A DNA stretch of 64,000 bases, from positions 1-64,000 of the forward strand of contig NZ_KI421517.1 of the NCBI RefSeq assembly GCF_000473365.1, written 5' to 3'. Every line of letters starts with the position of its first letter. Within the stretch, counting starts at the first letter, position 1. This document shows, in pieces, positions 45,687 to 54,315 of this stretch. Under the pieces are notes generated by a model. It saw only the letters and a program-made list of their open reading frames with translations, ran no database searches and was not told the origin of the DNA. Origin of the DNA: Adhaeribacter aquaticus DSM 16391. Its GTDB lineage: Bacteria; Bacteroidota; Bacteroidia; Cytophagales; Hymenobacteraceae. The position numbers and the translations under genes were made by a program.

Positions 45687-46160
45687 ATGGAAAAAGATAT
45701 ACGGGCAACTGAGCGCTATTATGAGTTCCAGAAGAAAGAATGGTTAGCATCCAGAGTCTTCTGGGTTTTTATGAGCTTTGTGTTATTCGCAGCCGCTCTG
45801 GGTCTTTTTGGTAAAGGATTATTAAGCAATAAAACCTATAACCAAAACAACCTGCGAATTGAATACAACAAATTTATGCGGGTAGAAAAAGGCACTGAAC
45901 TGGTAATTCAGGTAGCTGATTCCCTTACAAAGGGCGAAGTAATCTTTGGGAACGATTACCTCAAAAAGGTCCGGATTGACCAGATTATTCCCGAACCTGA
46001 GTCAGTAACAGTCCTAAACAACAAACTAATTTACCGGTTTAGTACAGTCCAAAACGGCTTTATTACTTTTTACCTCATACCTACTAAAATGGGCGCTCAT
46101 CAGTTACACCTTACTATAAATGAAAGAAACATAAGTTTTGATCAATTCATCTACTTTTAA
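45687..46160 (+). CDS. Hypothetical membrane protein encoded before a DUF421 gene
   Basis: The 157-residue protein has a cytoplasmic N-terminal part rich in charged residues, one membrane helix at about 22-45 (VFWVFMSFVLFAAALGLFG) and a 110-residue extracytoplasmic part with beta-rich text (GTELVIQVADSLTKGEVIFG). I do not recognise a family. It ends 16 bases before the DUF421 start, so the two probably form an operon and may act together. Confidence 0.6.
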   Translation: MEKDIRATERYYEFQKKEWLASRVFWVFMSFVLFAAALGLFGKGLLSNKTYNQNNLRIEYNKFMRVEKGTELVIQVADSLTKGEVIFGNDYLKKVRIDQIIPEPESVTVLNNKLIYRFSTVQNGFITFYLIPTKMGAHQLHLTINERNISFDQFIYF

Positions 46161-46176
46161 AGCTAAACCTAACCAT

Positions 46177-46665
46177 ATGGAATCAGTAATTTTACGGGCA
46201 GTTATCGTTTATTTTCTGGTATTTATTATTCTACGAATGGCTGGCAAACGCACTTTAGGCGAGATGACGGCTTTTGACCTGGTTTTACTTTTAATCATAA
46301 GCGAAGCTGTACAAAATGCTCTTGTAGACGATGACCATTCCATTACCGGAAGTATGCTGGTAATTTTAACCCTCGTCTTTACAGATGTTATGGTTTCATT
46401 GGGCACAAATAAATACCGGCTGCTGGATAATATTGTAAACGGAATTCCGCTAATTATCCTGGAAAACGGAAAGTGCATGCCAGATCGCATGAAAAAAGCC
46501 AGGCTACAGGAAGACGATATAATGGAAGCAGCCCGAAAATCGCAGGGTTTGGAAAGCCTGGACCAGATTAAATTTGCCGTGCTGGAAAAAGATGGGTCCA
46601 TAAGCATCATACCTTATTATTTAAATAAGGAAGGAATATCCCCAAACCTCACAAAGAATGCCTGA
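46177..46665 (+). CDS. DUF421/YetF-family membrane protein
   Basis: From the ATG at 46177 the protein has about 162 residues, with membrane helices (VIVYFLVFIILRMAG, then LVLLLIISEAVQNALV and MLVILTLVFTDVMVSL) and a cytoplasmic C-terminal domain. GKRTLGEMTAFDLVLLLIIS is the typical DUF421 motif. It matches the YetF/YkjA group (often called YetF-like), whose role is unclear, although several are linked to envelope stress. An upstream TTG could open the frame at 46138, inside the end of the previous gene, but 46177 fits the family start. Confidence 0.85.
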   Translation: MESVILRAVIVYFLVFIILRMAGKRTLGEMTAFDLVLLLIISEAVQNALVDDDHSITGSMLVILTLVFTDVMVSLGTNKYRLLDNIVNGIPLIILENGKCMPDRMKKARLQEDDIMEAARKSQGLESLDQIKFAVLEKDGSISIIPYYLNKEGISPNLTKNA

Positions 46666-46809
46666 AGCTAAAATCTTGTTCAAAGATTAATTTATGGAAT
46701 GGCTATTTTACTTTGTTTATTAACTCTTATTATATGCTGCAATTACTTATAAAAAATAGCTTCAGATAGTTGAAATAAAGCTGCAACTTTACCTGCTCAT
46801 ACATTAATT

Positions 46810-47523
46810 ATGCTTTTGCAGTTTATTTTAGTGTTCCTGATTTTAGGAGTAGGAATGTATTTTAGTTTAAGAGCCCAAAAGCTTACTGAGGCTGGCGCTC
46901 TTACCGGTGGCCTACTAGGTTTATCTCTATTTCTGGGTGCTGGCTTTACCGGATTAGGCATGCTGGGAGCATTTTTTATTATAGGTACTTTGGCCTCCTC
47001 CTGGAAATTTACCTACAAAGCAAGTTTAGGTTTAGCCGAAGAAAATAAAGGCCGCCGCACCGCTGGTCAGGCCTTTGCCAATGCCGGTGTAGCCGGCATA
47101 TTAGGTTTGGGTAGCTGGCTTTTTCCAGATAAGGCTAATTTATTAGGGGTAATGCTTGCCGGCAGCTTTGCATCTGCCACCGCTGACACGCTTGCTTCGG
47201 AATTAGGCAATCTATACGGCAGCCGCTACTATAATATTTTAACGTTTAAACCAGATAAAAGAGGCGAAAACGGTGTAATCAGCTTAGAAGGCACTCTTGC
47301 AGGCTTGGCTGGAAGTATTGTAATTGCGCTACTTTATGGTTTAGGTATTGCCTGGGATCAAAATTTTTTCTGGATAATTATAGCAGGATTGGTTGGCAAC
47401 CTGGCCGATTCTGTCCTGGGAGCCACTTTAGAAAGAAAACATATTGTAGGAAACAACCTGGTCAACTTTCTGAATACCTTAACTGGTGCTTTGGTTGCAG
47501 GCTTGCTTTATGCTGCATTTTAA
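46810..47523 (+). CDS. DUF92-family integral membrane protein
   Basis: The 237-residue protein has six or more membrane segments. Hallmarks are GRRTAGQAFANAGVAGILG, SATADTLASELGNLYG and NLADSVLGATLERKH. DUF92 proteins share ancestry with CTP-dependent lipid kinases such as phytyl-phosphate kinase (VTE6), but the bacterial members are uncharacterised. A lipid-phosphate kinase role is possible yet inferred only from the family. The gene converges with the GH95 gene. Confidence 0.88.
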   Translation: MLLQFILVFLILGVGMYFSLRAQKLTEAGALTGGLLGLSLFLGAGFTGLGMLGAFFIIGTLASSWKFTYKASLGLAEENKGRRTAGQAFANAGVAGILGLGSWLFPDKANLLGVMLAGSFASATADTLASELGNLYGSRYYNILTFKPDKRGENGVISLEGTLAGLAGSIVIALLYGLGIAWDQNFFWIIIAGLVGNLADSVLGATLERKHIVGNNLVNFLNTLTGALVAGLLYAAF

Positions 47524-47578
47524 AGGATACCTGTCATTATAAGTAATAAACAGGCACCTTCATTTAGCAAATTTTCTT

Positions 47579-49900
47579 TTATAATTGTTTTAAGCTACCG
47601 TCAAGAGTATAAGTTTTGTTATTTTGTGTTGGGAAAGAAATCACCTGATCGCCGTACCGTATCTCGCATTTATTGCCTAACCGGGATAAAATTTTAACTT
47701 GTTTTAATTTACCATTTTCCCAATCCAGGTCCACTTCAAAACCACCCCGGCCCACAATACCATGAATATAACCCTGCTGCCAGGCGCCAGGCAAGGCAGG
47801 CAACAATTGAAGCTCTCCGGCGTGACTTTGTAAAAGCATTTCGGTTATACCGGCAGTTGCCCCAAAATTACCATCTATCTGAAATGGTGGATGTGTATCA
47901 AATAAATTAGGTAGAGTAGATTTGCGCAATAAGGCTAACAGGTTTTCATAGGCTAATTCCCCATCCTGCAAACGTGCAAAAAAGTTTATAATCCAGGCCC
48001 GGCTCCAGCCTGTATGCCCTCCCCCGTGCGATAAGCGGTAATCAATGGTTTTCCGGGCTGCCGTTAATAGCTCCGGGTTCTTTTGTTTGGTAATTTGCCG
48101 GCCCGGATGTAACGCAAACAAATGAGATATATGACGATGACCCGGCTCCGGCTCTTCAAATTCTTCGGTCCATTCCATAATCCGGCCATCGCTGCCAATT
48201 TTAGTTGCCGCCAACCGGACTAATATGCCTTCCAGCCTTTTCCGGAAAGCCGCATCTGTATTTAATATTTTTCCTGCTTCAATTGTATTAGTTAATAAGT
48301 CCCGGATAATCATGTGATCCATAGTAGGTCCCATGACCATAGTCGCCACTTCGCCGGCTTTGGTTTTAAAAGTATTTTCCGGCGAAATAGAGGGCCCGGA
48401 CACCAGCTGCTTTGTTTCCGGATTCTGTACTAAATAATTGGCACAAAACTCGGCAGCTTCTTTTAGATTAGGATAAGCCAACTTTTTTAGGTATTTCTTA
48501 TCGCCGGTAAACAAATAGTGTTCCCATAAGTGCTGTGCACTCCAGGCAAGGCCCATTGGCCACATAGCCCATTGGGTTTGGCCGTAGGTTTCAGTAAAGT
48601 GCCAGGCATCGGTAGTAAAGTGGGCCACCGTTCCTTTAAGGCCGTACATATCCCGGGCTGTTTTCCGACCATCTTCCCGCAAGGCATCCATAAAATAAAG
48701 GTACGGCAGGTGCATCTCTGATAAATTAGTCTGCTCAGCAAGCCAGTAATTCATCTGGATATTAATATTAATATGATAATCAGCACTCCAGGGCGGGTTA
48801 AGGCCATCGGCCCAGATGCCTTGCAAATTAGCTGGTAACCCACCAGGGCGCGAGCTGCTAATTAATAAGTACCGGCCAAACTGGTAATACAACTTTAGTA
48901 AATGCGGATCTACATTCCCGTTTTGCATCGCCGTTACCCGGGCATCGGTCGGAAAATAAACAGCCTCCGTTTTGCCAAAGTCCAGGTCAACCCGCTTAAA
49001 ATACTGCTGATAATCTTTTAGGTGATTTGTTTTTAGGTCAGCAAAGCTTTTTTCCGCTGCTCCTGCCAAGGGTTTATTGGCCAATTCTAATGGATCACCA
49101 CCCCGGTAATTGGTAGCTGCTGTAAGTAAAAGCGTTACTTCATTCGCCTTATCAATGGAAACTTTATCTCCGTTTGCCCGTACCTGCCCTCCTGAATTTA
49201 ATATTTTAACCCTGGCTACCATTTTTACCCCGACGCCATTATTTACGTGTTCGCTCATGGTAAACTCATTATTGGCTGCCACCATAGTAGCTTTATTTCC
49301 CGGGCGAGTCAACCGCAGGTCCAGTGAAAGTGCCCCAGGCTTATCGGCTGTCAGTTTAACCACCAGTACCTGGTCGGGTGCGCTCGAGAAAATTTCGCGT
49401 GTATATAAAACCCTGTTTGCCCGGTAGGTTACTTTAGCCAAGGCTGTTTCTAAATCCAATTCGCGGCGATAGTCCGTTATTTCTCCCGGGTGGCTAAAGT
49501 CCAGGTGTATATCGCCTAAGGTCTGATAAGAGCTGCCATTTGCCCGATTGCCCATCATTTTCTCCTGAGCCAGCTTTTGCGCTTCGGCATATTTGCCGGC
49601 AAAAAGCAATTGCCGCACCTGAGGTAACGCTTTTAAAGCCTCCGGATTCACAAAATCTTCTTTTCTCCCACTCCAGACTGTTTCTTCGTTTAATTGTATC
49701 CTTTCGGCATTGGGGTTACCAAAAATCATTGCACCCAAACGTCCATTTCCGATAGGTATAGCTTCATTCCAATTACTGGCCGGGTGTGTAAACCAAATTT
49801 TTAAATCATCAGGTTTGGTTTGGGCTTTAAGCGGTGGGGTAATTAGAAAAGCAAAAATCAGGAAAAGAACAATAAAAGAACTGTAAACAATCTTACACAT
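47579..49900 (-). CDS. Glycoside hydrolase family 95 (alpha-L-fucosidase type)
   Basis: The 773-residue secreted enzyme has a signal peptide (IFAFLITPPLKAQ), an N-terminal beta-sandwich (LKIWFTHPASNWNEAIPIG with NGRLGAMIFGNP), and an alpha/alpha barrel containing GLNPPWSADYHININIQMNY and IDGNFGATAGITEMLLQSH. GH95 enzymes remove alpha-1,2-L-fucose or alpha-L-galactose from plant and host glycans. The substrate here is inferred from family. A carbohydrate-esterase-like gene and a GH127-like gene lie elsewhere in the window, so the organism probably degrades plant-type polysaccharides. Confidence 0.95.
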   Translation of the reverse strand: MCKIVYSSFIVLFLIFAFLITPPLKAQTKPDDLKIWFTHPASNWNEAIPIGNGRLGAMIFGNPNAERIQLNEETVWSGRKEDFVNPEALKALPQVRQLLFAGKYAEAQKLAQEKMMGNRANGSSYQTLGDIHLDFSHPGEITDYRRELDLETALAKVTYRANRVLYTREIFSSAPDQVLVVKLTADKPGALSLDLRLTRPGNKATMVAANNEFTMSEHVNNGVGVKMVARVKILNSGGQVRANGDKVSIDKANEVTLLLTAATNYRGGDPLELANKPLAGAAEKSFADLKTNHLKDYQQYFKRVDLDFGKTEAVYFPTDARVTAMQNGNVDPHLLKLYYQFGRYLLISSSRPGGLPANLQGIWADGLNPPWSADYHININIQMNYWLAEQTNLSEMHLPYLYFMDALREDGRKTARDMYGLKGTVAHFTTDAWHFTETYGQTQWAMWPMGLAWSAQHLWEHYLFTGDKKYLKKLAYPNLKEAAEFCANYLVQNPETKQLVSGPSISPENTFKTKAGEVATMVMGPTMDHMIIRDLLTNTIEAGKILNTDAAFRKRLEGILVRLAATKIGSDGRIMEWTEEFEEPEPGHRHISHLFALHPGRQITKQKNPELLTAARKTIDYRLSHGGGHTGWSRAWIINFFARLQDGELAYENLLALLRKSTLPNLFDTHPPFQIDGNFGATAGITEMLLQSHAGELQLLPALPGAWQQGYIHGIVGRGGFEVDLDWENGKLKQVKILSRLGNKCEIRYGDQVISFPTQNNKTYTLDGSLKQL

Positions 49901-50169
49901 AACAATTTAATACCAGGACTTACTATTATTTGGAGCCACAACTTAAGCAAAATATCTTAATCCTTTTTCATCTTATTAGTAAAACAATTACTAAGGGTAG
50001 GTTTAATCAGATTTTTGATTTATTGTGATCAAAAGCTAGACGGCGCTTCCAATATATCAGCAACATATATGTGATTTCAGCAGTAATCTGAGGTAATAAG
50101 CCGTAAAATCTAAAAATTCAAAACAACAAGTTTGTTTTGGCTGTTAAGAAAAATAAAAATAGTACGCAG

Positions 50170-50808
50170 ATGGCAATAAAGGCAGAAACGGAACAAAACT
50201 TTATTTATTCGCAGGCAGTACCGCTTATACCTATTTACAGTGTTTTGTTTATAGTTTTTTGGCTATATACCGGTTTTACCACCAGTAATTTTGTTAACTG
50301 GTCGCTCGAAAACACCCTAACCATTCCATTTGTAATTTTACTTTATTACATGTACCGCTGGCACAAATTTTCATCGGCCTCGGTTACTTTTATTTTTATT
50401 TTTTTGTTATTACATGTGTATGGCAGCCAATATACTTACCCCGAAAATCCGTTCGGGTATTGGTTAAGAGATACTTTTAACTTATCCCGAAACCACTTCG
50501 ACCGAATTGTTCATTTCTGCTTCGGCCTTTTATTGGCTTATCCTATGTTTGAGATCTTTAACGATAAATTACGGTTACAAACCTGGTTAGCTTATCTATT
50601 GCCCATTCAGTTGATTCTTTCTTTAGGTGCCCTCTATGAGTTAGTAGAATGGATAGTAGCTGACTGGTTTCTACCTACTCATAAGGGCACCTCTTTTTTA
50701 GGTATTCAGGGCGATTTATGGGATGCACAAAAAGATATGGGATTAGGCGTTTTGGGTGCCTTAATAATACTGGGCATTACCTATCTAACCCGAAGAAGCA
50801 CAACTTAA
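50170..50808 (+). CDS. DUF2238-like integral membrane protein (YjdF type)
   Basis: From ATG 50170 (MAIKAETEQ) the protein has about 212 residues and six or so membrane segments. The conserved core is NHFDRIVHFCFGLLLAYP, GALYELVEWIVADW and GIQGDLWDAQKDMGLGVLG, matching DUF2238 proteins such as E. coli YjdF. The His/Asp/Glu residues in these motifs could bind a metal, but no function is established. A TTG at 50137 could extend the frame by 11 codons, but the ATG start suits the membrane topology. Confidence 0.85.
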   Translation: MAIKAETEQNFIYSQAVPLIPIYSVLFIVFWLYTGFTTSNFVNWSLENTLTIPFVILLYYMYRWHKFSSASVTFIFIFLLLHVYGSQYTYPENPFGYWLRDTFNLSRNHFDRIVHFCFGLLLAYPMFEIFNDKLRLQTWLAYLLPIQLILSLGALYELVEWIVADWFLPTHKGTSFLGIQGDLWDAQKDMGLGVLGALIILGITYLTRRSTT

Positions 50809-50823
50809 AATTTCGCAAACTAT

Positions 50824-51429
50824 TTAACTACGGATTTCCTTTTTATACTTGCCGGCATCGGTCTTTAACTTTATTTCGTCTTTTTCTTGTTTAAATTTAC
50901 CTTCCGGAGTTTCTATTTTAAGCTCTTCGTCTGTTATTTTTATTTTAACGGTAGCATCTTTGTAGCTTACTTCTCCAAAGCCTTTGTAATAATTCCAACG
51001 TCTTGCCATATAACGGCCGAAACGGCTGAGGGGCATAACCTTGGCTAAACGGGCATCTTTTATCAATACTTGTTGTACCGACGCTTTTGTTTTGACCTTA
51101 TTTTTTGCTGGCTTATTTGAATTGATAACACCTCCAGCTGGTTTATTGGCTTTAGCAACTGCCTGTTCCTTCCCAGACGCCCTCTCCTCATAATCATTTA
51201 ACGAGTCGGTTGTATCGGCATAAAAATCAGAATTATTTATTTGCTGGCTTCCAGGCCCAGCATCCATACCACCAGCATATTGAGTTGAATCTTTGCTATC
51301 CATTACCTCGACTACATCCTGATCATGATTATTTTTTACTACCACTGCATCTGGTTTTTTATCTGAACTACAAGCCAGTAACCAACCTCCAGTTAAAACA
51401 ACTAAACTTAATTTTAATATGATTCTCAT
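50824..51429 (-). CDS. Hypothetical lipoprotein, 201 aa
   Basis: A lipobox (LTGGWLLACSS) makes this a lipoprotein. The middle is a low-complexity Asp/Ser/Asn/Lys stretch, and residues about 120-200 form a folded part with VKIKITDEELKIETPEGKF, reminiscent of small envelope-associated domains. It lies convergent to the DUF2238 gene. No family is recognised. Confidence 0.65.
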   Translation of the reverse strand: MRIILKLSLVVLTGGWLLACSSDKKPDAVVVKNNHDQDVVEVMDSKDSTQYAGGMDAGPGSQQINNSDFYADTTDSLNDYEERASGKEQAVAKANKPAGGVINSNKPAKNKVKTKASVQQVLIKDARLAKVMPLSRFGRYMARRWNYYKGFGEVSYKDATVKIKITDEELKIETPEGKFKQEKDEIKLKTDAGKYKKEIRS

Positions 51430-51516
51430 CTGCAGCTAATATCCATTTATTTAAATAATCATATTACTCATTTCACCAAAACAAGTTGTAAATCTTTAAT
51501 TGGGTTGGCGCAGGCA

Positions 51517-51555
51517 CAAAAAAAAGCTTGCTGTAATTTTAAATGCAGCCAGCTT
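51517..51555 (-). terminator. Surviving terminator of a decayed gene
   Basis: On the minus strand AAGCTGGCTG (51555-51546) pairs with CAGCAAGCTT (51533-51524) apart from one mismatch, and is followed by eight T residues. It lies directly downstream of the ompA-type relic, so it likely ended the gene that has since decayed. Confidence 0.6.
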
Positions 51556-51589
51556 CCTTACATATTTAAAATAAATAAATTAACAATGA

Positions 51590-51720
51590 TTTTTTCGGCT
51601 ACTTGCTTCTATTTTTCACTTGCAAAAACAGCAACTTCTACCCTACACTTAGCTGCTTTACCTCTTATAATAGTAGTGCCGATAAGAGGGTGCTTTTGTT
51701 ATTGCCAAGCGTAGTAAATC
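51590..51720 (-). pseudogene. Relic of an OmpA-type gene 3' end
   Basis: The minus strand reads CRVEVAVFASEK then TAG at 51611-51609. The intact gene at 52088 ends in RRVEVAIFANEKLQKAAERG. The DNA alignment continues weakly to about 51720. The relic lies on the same strand as the intact gene, 0.4 kb beyond its end, and is followed by its own terminator. A tandem duplication followed by loss of most of the copy is the simplest explanation. Confidence 0.7.
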
Positions 51721-51792
51721 TACTGAAACCCTCTCCTGGGAGTTAGTAAAATAGCATTTATTTAAATTTACCTTATTAAATAAATATATATT

Positions 51793-52015
51793 TTAAGCAC
51801 CCAGGTCAGCAGCATTGAAAAACCCCTCATTCCGGATAATGGTTTCCTGGTTCTTCTTCAGGTTTTGCCAGTTAATTAAATATTAGCCATAGCCTCAGAA
51901 GTTAACCGCGCTACATTAGTTAGGAGATGAATAGTACTGGAGTCGTTATAAGAAGTATATAAATAAAAATCGGAGTTTAACCGCTAAACTTTATTAAGTT
52001 TCTTAGCTAAAGTTA
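51793..52015 (-). pseudogene. Relic of an unidentified gene
   Basis: The minus strand from about 52015 reads AKKLNKV, a TAG, RLNSDFYLYTSYNDSST, then IHLLTNVARLTSEAMANI and a TAA. In a shifted frame it continues NWQNLKKNQETIIRNEGF and FNAADLGA, ending at TAA 51795-51793. One stop and one frameshift thus break an otherwise well-formed C-terminal sequence. I cannot name the family. Confidence 0.55.
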
Positions 52016-52037
52016 AATTCTTAACTGGCATAAAACA

Positions 52038-52067
52038 AAAAAGCCGGACTAGGTAGCCCGGCTTTTT
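52038..52067 (-). terminator. Terminator of the OmpA-family gene
   Basis: AAAAAGCCGG (52038-52047) pairs with CCGGCTTTTT (52058-52067) around a 10-base loop. It lies 21 bases past the stop of the 52088-52825 gene. Confidence 0.8.
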
Positions 52068-52087
52068 ACTTTTACTATTATAATTTA

Positions 52088-52825
52088 TTATTTGATATCG
52101 CCTCTTTCAGCAGCTTTTTGCAATTTCTCATTCGCAAAAATAGCAACTTCTACCCGACGGTTTGCTTGCTTGCCTGCTTCAGTAGAGTTATCTGCTACCG
52201 GCACACTAGAGCCAAAACCCTGAGTGGTGATACGGGAAGATTCTACTCCTTGAGCTAATAACTGCGCAGCAACTGATTTTGCCCGGTTTTCAGATAACGG
52301 AATATTGATGGCATCGGAACCAGTCGCATCCGTATGACCTTCTACAATCACGTTTGTATCGCCATACTTTTTAAGCGTTTCCGCCAAGGTGTTGATATCG
52401 GTAATAGAGTTAGATTGTAAGGTGGCAGAATTTGTGGCAAATAAAATACCTGAGGCAAAAGTAATTTTAATACCTTCTCCTACACGCTCTACTTTAGCAC
52501 CTTTCATATCATTACGTAATTCTTCGGCTTGTTTATCCATGCGCCGACCAATAACCGCACCAGCAGTACCACCTACTGCAGCACCTATAATGGCTCCGGC
52601 AGCAGTACTTTTACCCATAACCTTAGCCGCAACCCCACCTAATACAGCGCCGGCACCACCACCTATTAAACCTCCTCTTTGGGTACGGTTAACAGGCCCC
52701 TTTGCAGTTTCCGGATTTCGTCTGGTAGAATCATTTGAGGTGCTATATGGATTAGATGATTTACATGACGAAAATAAAACAGCAATAACTAAAGAAAGCG
52801 AAAATAAAATTCTTGTAATTTTCAT
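52088..52825 (-). CDS. OmpA-family lipoprotein with glycine-zipper segment
   Basis: The 245-residue protein has a lipobox (AVLFSSCKS, Cys21) and a Gly/Ala-rich zipper (about 52-95: GGLIGGGAGAVLGGVA and IIGAAVGGTAGAVIGRRM). The OmpA/MotB peptidoglycan-binding domain covers about 120-235, with VIVEGHTDATGSDAIN and SENRAKSVAAQLL. NRRVEVAIF near the end completes the signature. It should anchor the outer membrane to peptidoglycan. A decayed copy of its 3' end is at 51590-51720. Confidence 0.92.
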   Translation of the reverse strand: MKITRILFSLSLVIAVLFSSCKSSNPYSTSNDSTRRNPETAKGPVNRTQRGGLIGGGAGAVLGGVAAKVMGKSTAAGAIIGAAVGGTAGAVIGRRMDKQAEELRNDMKGAKVERVGEGIKITFASGILFATNSATLQSNSITDINTLAETLKKYGDTNVIVEGHTDATGSDAINIPLSENRAKSVAAQLLAQGVESSRITTQGFGSSVPVADNSTEAGKQANRRVEVAIFANEKLQKAAERGDIK

Positions 52826-52971
52826 AGTATGTTTTCAATTTGAATTTGTAGAACAATTGGTCCTGGTTATAATACTTTTAATTTTAGAAAATGTTTTTCT
52901 TATATATTAAATAGTTTCTATATTATACTATTCAAAATCCGGGCCAACTTTTTTGAGTACAGTACAAAAAC

Positions 52972-53007
52972 AAAAGTGCTTATTAAAAATATTAAATAAG
53001 CACTTTT
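52972..53007 (-). terminator. Terminator of accD
   Basis: AAAAGTGCTTATT (52972-52984) pairs with AATAAGCACTTTT (52995-53007). On the minus strand the hairpin is followed by GTTTTTGT. It ends the accD transcript. Confidence 0.75.
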
Positions 53008-53021
53008 GTTTAACAGGTAAA

Positions 53022-53930
53022 TTAAGAAGCTTTGGCTGCCTTTTTACTACCGGCACCTTGTTTTTTTTCGGTAGTTTCAGTGCTGGCACCTTGCAACATA
53101 GTTAGCAAATCTGTTAGTTGTTGTTTCAGGTCTTTCCGGTGAACAATAAAGTCTAAGAAGCCATGCTCCAATACAAATTCTGCACTCTGGAAACCTTTAG
53201 GCAGCTCTTTGCCAATGGTTTCTTTGATTACCCGCGGCCCGGCAAACCCAATTAAGGCACCCGGCTCAGAAATATTAAAATCGCCCAGCATGGCATAAGA
53301 AGCGGTAACACCACCCGTTGTCGGATCGGTTAATAAAGAAATATAAGGTACTTTTTCAGCATCCAGTAAGGCCAGTTTAGCAGACGTTTTTGCCATTTGC
53401 ATTAACGAAAAACCCGCCTCCATCATCCGTGCTCCACCTGATTTGGAAATCATTAGGAAAGGATATTTTTTTTCACGGGCAAAATCTATGGCCCGAGCTA
53501 TTTTCTCGCCCACCACAGAACCCATAGACCCACCTATGAAGTTAAAATCCATACAGGCAATTACAATTGGCAACCCGTTCATGGTACCATGGGCACTGCG
53601 TAAGGCATCAATTAAATTGGTTTTGCGTTGAGTAGCTGCAATCCGTTGTGGGTAGGGTTTTGTATCTACGAAATCTAAAGGATCCGAAGAAGATAAATTA
53701 GGATCCAATTCTACAAATTCGTTATTATCAAAAATAATCTCGAAATACTCAGCAGAATTTATCCGGTCATGATGGTCGCATTTAGCACACGTATATAATT
53801 GCTTTTTATGCTCAGTCATGTTGGTAACCGACTTACACTCCGGGCATTTATACCACAGTCCGTCTGGAGTTTCCTTCTTTTCCTCCGTTGGTGTTACAAT
53901 TCCTTTTTCTACTCTTTTAAACCAAGACAT
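53022..53930 (-). CDS. accD: Acetyl-CoA carboxylase carboxyltransferase subunit beta
   Basis: AccD with AccA transfers the carboxyl group from biotin to acetyl-CoA, making malonyl-CoA for fatty acid synthesis. The N-terminal zinc ribbon [15 protein letters not shown] to CAKCDHH (four Cys in C-x2-C pairs) and the carboxyltransferase core ([51 protein letters not shown]) are present. Length (302) is normal. The C-terminal tail is Lys/Ala-rich ([14 protein letters not shown]). It is cytoplasmic and stands alone, as is common in Bacteroidota. Confidence 0.97.
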   Translation of the reverse strand: MSWFKRVEKGIVTPTEEKKETPDGLWYKCPECKSVTNMTEHKKQLYTCAKCDHHDRINSAEYFEIIFDNNEFVELDPNLSSSDPLDFVDTKPYPQRIAATQRKTNLIDALRSAHGTMNGLPIVIACMDFNFIGGSMGSVVGEKIARAIDFAREKKYPFLMISKSGGARMMEAGFSLMQMAKTSAKLALLDAEKVPYISLLTDPTTGGVTASYAMLGDFNISEPGALIGFAGPRVIKETIGKELPKGFQSAEFVLEHGFLDFIVHRKDLKQQLTDLLTMLQGASTETTEKKQGAGSKKAAKAS

Positions 53931-54315
53931 GTATATTACCTTTTTTAAAGCTTTTTACTCTTTTAACTAACGGCTACCAAATTTTATAAAGGTAGTACTT
54001 CTTCAGGCCTTTACTTGTTCCAAAGAAGTCGGCAAATATACGGTAAATTTTTAGAGCTTTAGCAATACCTATTTGTATAATTAACACTTTAAAACTCCTG
54101 AAAATATGGCAGGTTGGTTTCTGCTAACAAACAGCAACAATAGGCTCCATAAGTATTTAGTAAGTATAAAAACTATTTTTTATTCCTAAATAGCCTCTCC
54201 TTTACTATCATTGTAGAAGCTTCGATTGTAATAGGTTCGTCCTGAATTTTAATTTTGATCTGCTTTTGCCCAAACGGTCTTTTCTTATCTTTGTAGGCTT
54301 GACTTATTAACCTAT
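53931..54315. other. Divergent gap between accD and an OmpA-like gene
   Basis: No gene is seen. The right end carries the promoter described at 54265-54293. The accD promoter should lie near 53950-54020, but I found no clear boxes there. Confidence 0.35.
54265..54293 (+). promoter_or_regulatory. Promoter of the OmpA-like gene at 54316
   Basis: TTTG at 54265-54268 and TATCTTTG at 54286-54293 fit the -33 and -7 boxes of Bacteroidota sigma-70 promoters, with 17 bases between them. The start codon is 22 bases further on. Confidence 0.5.
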
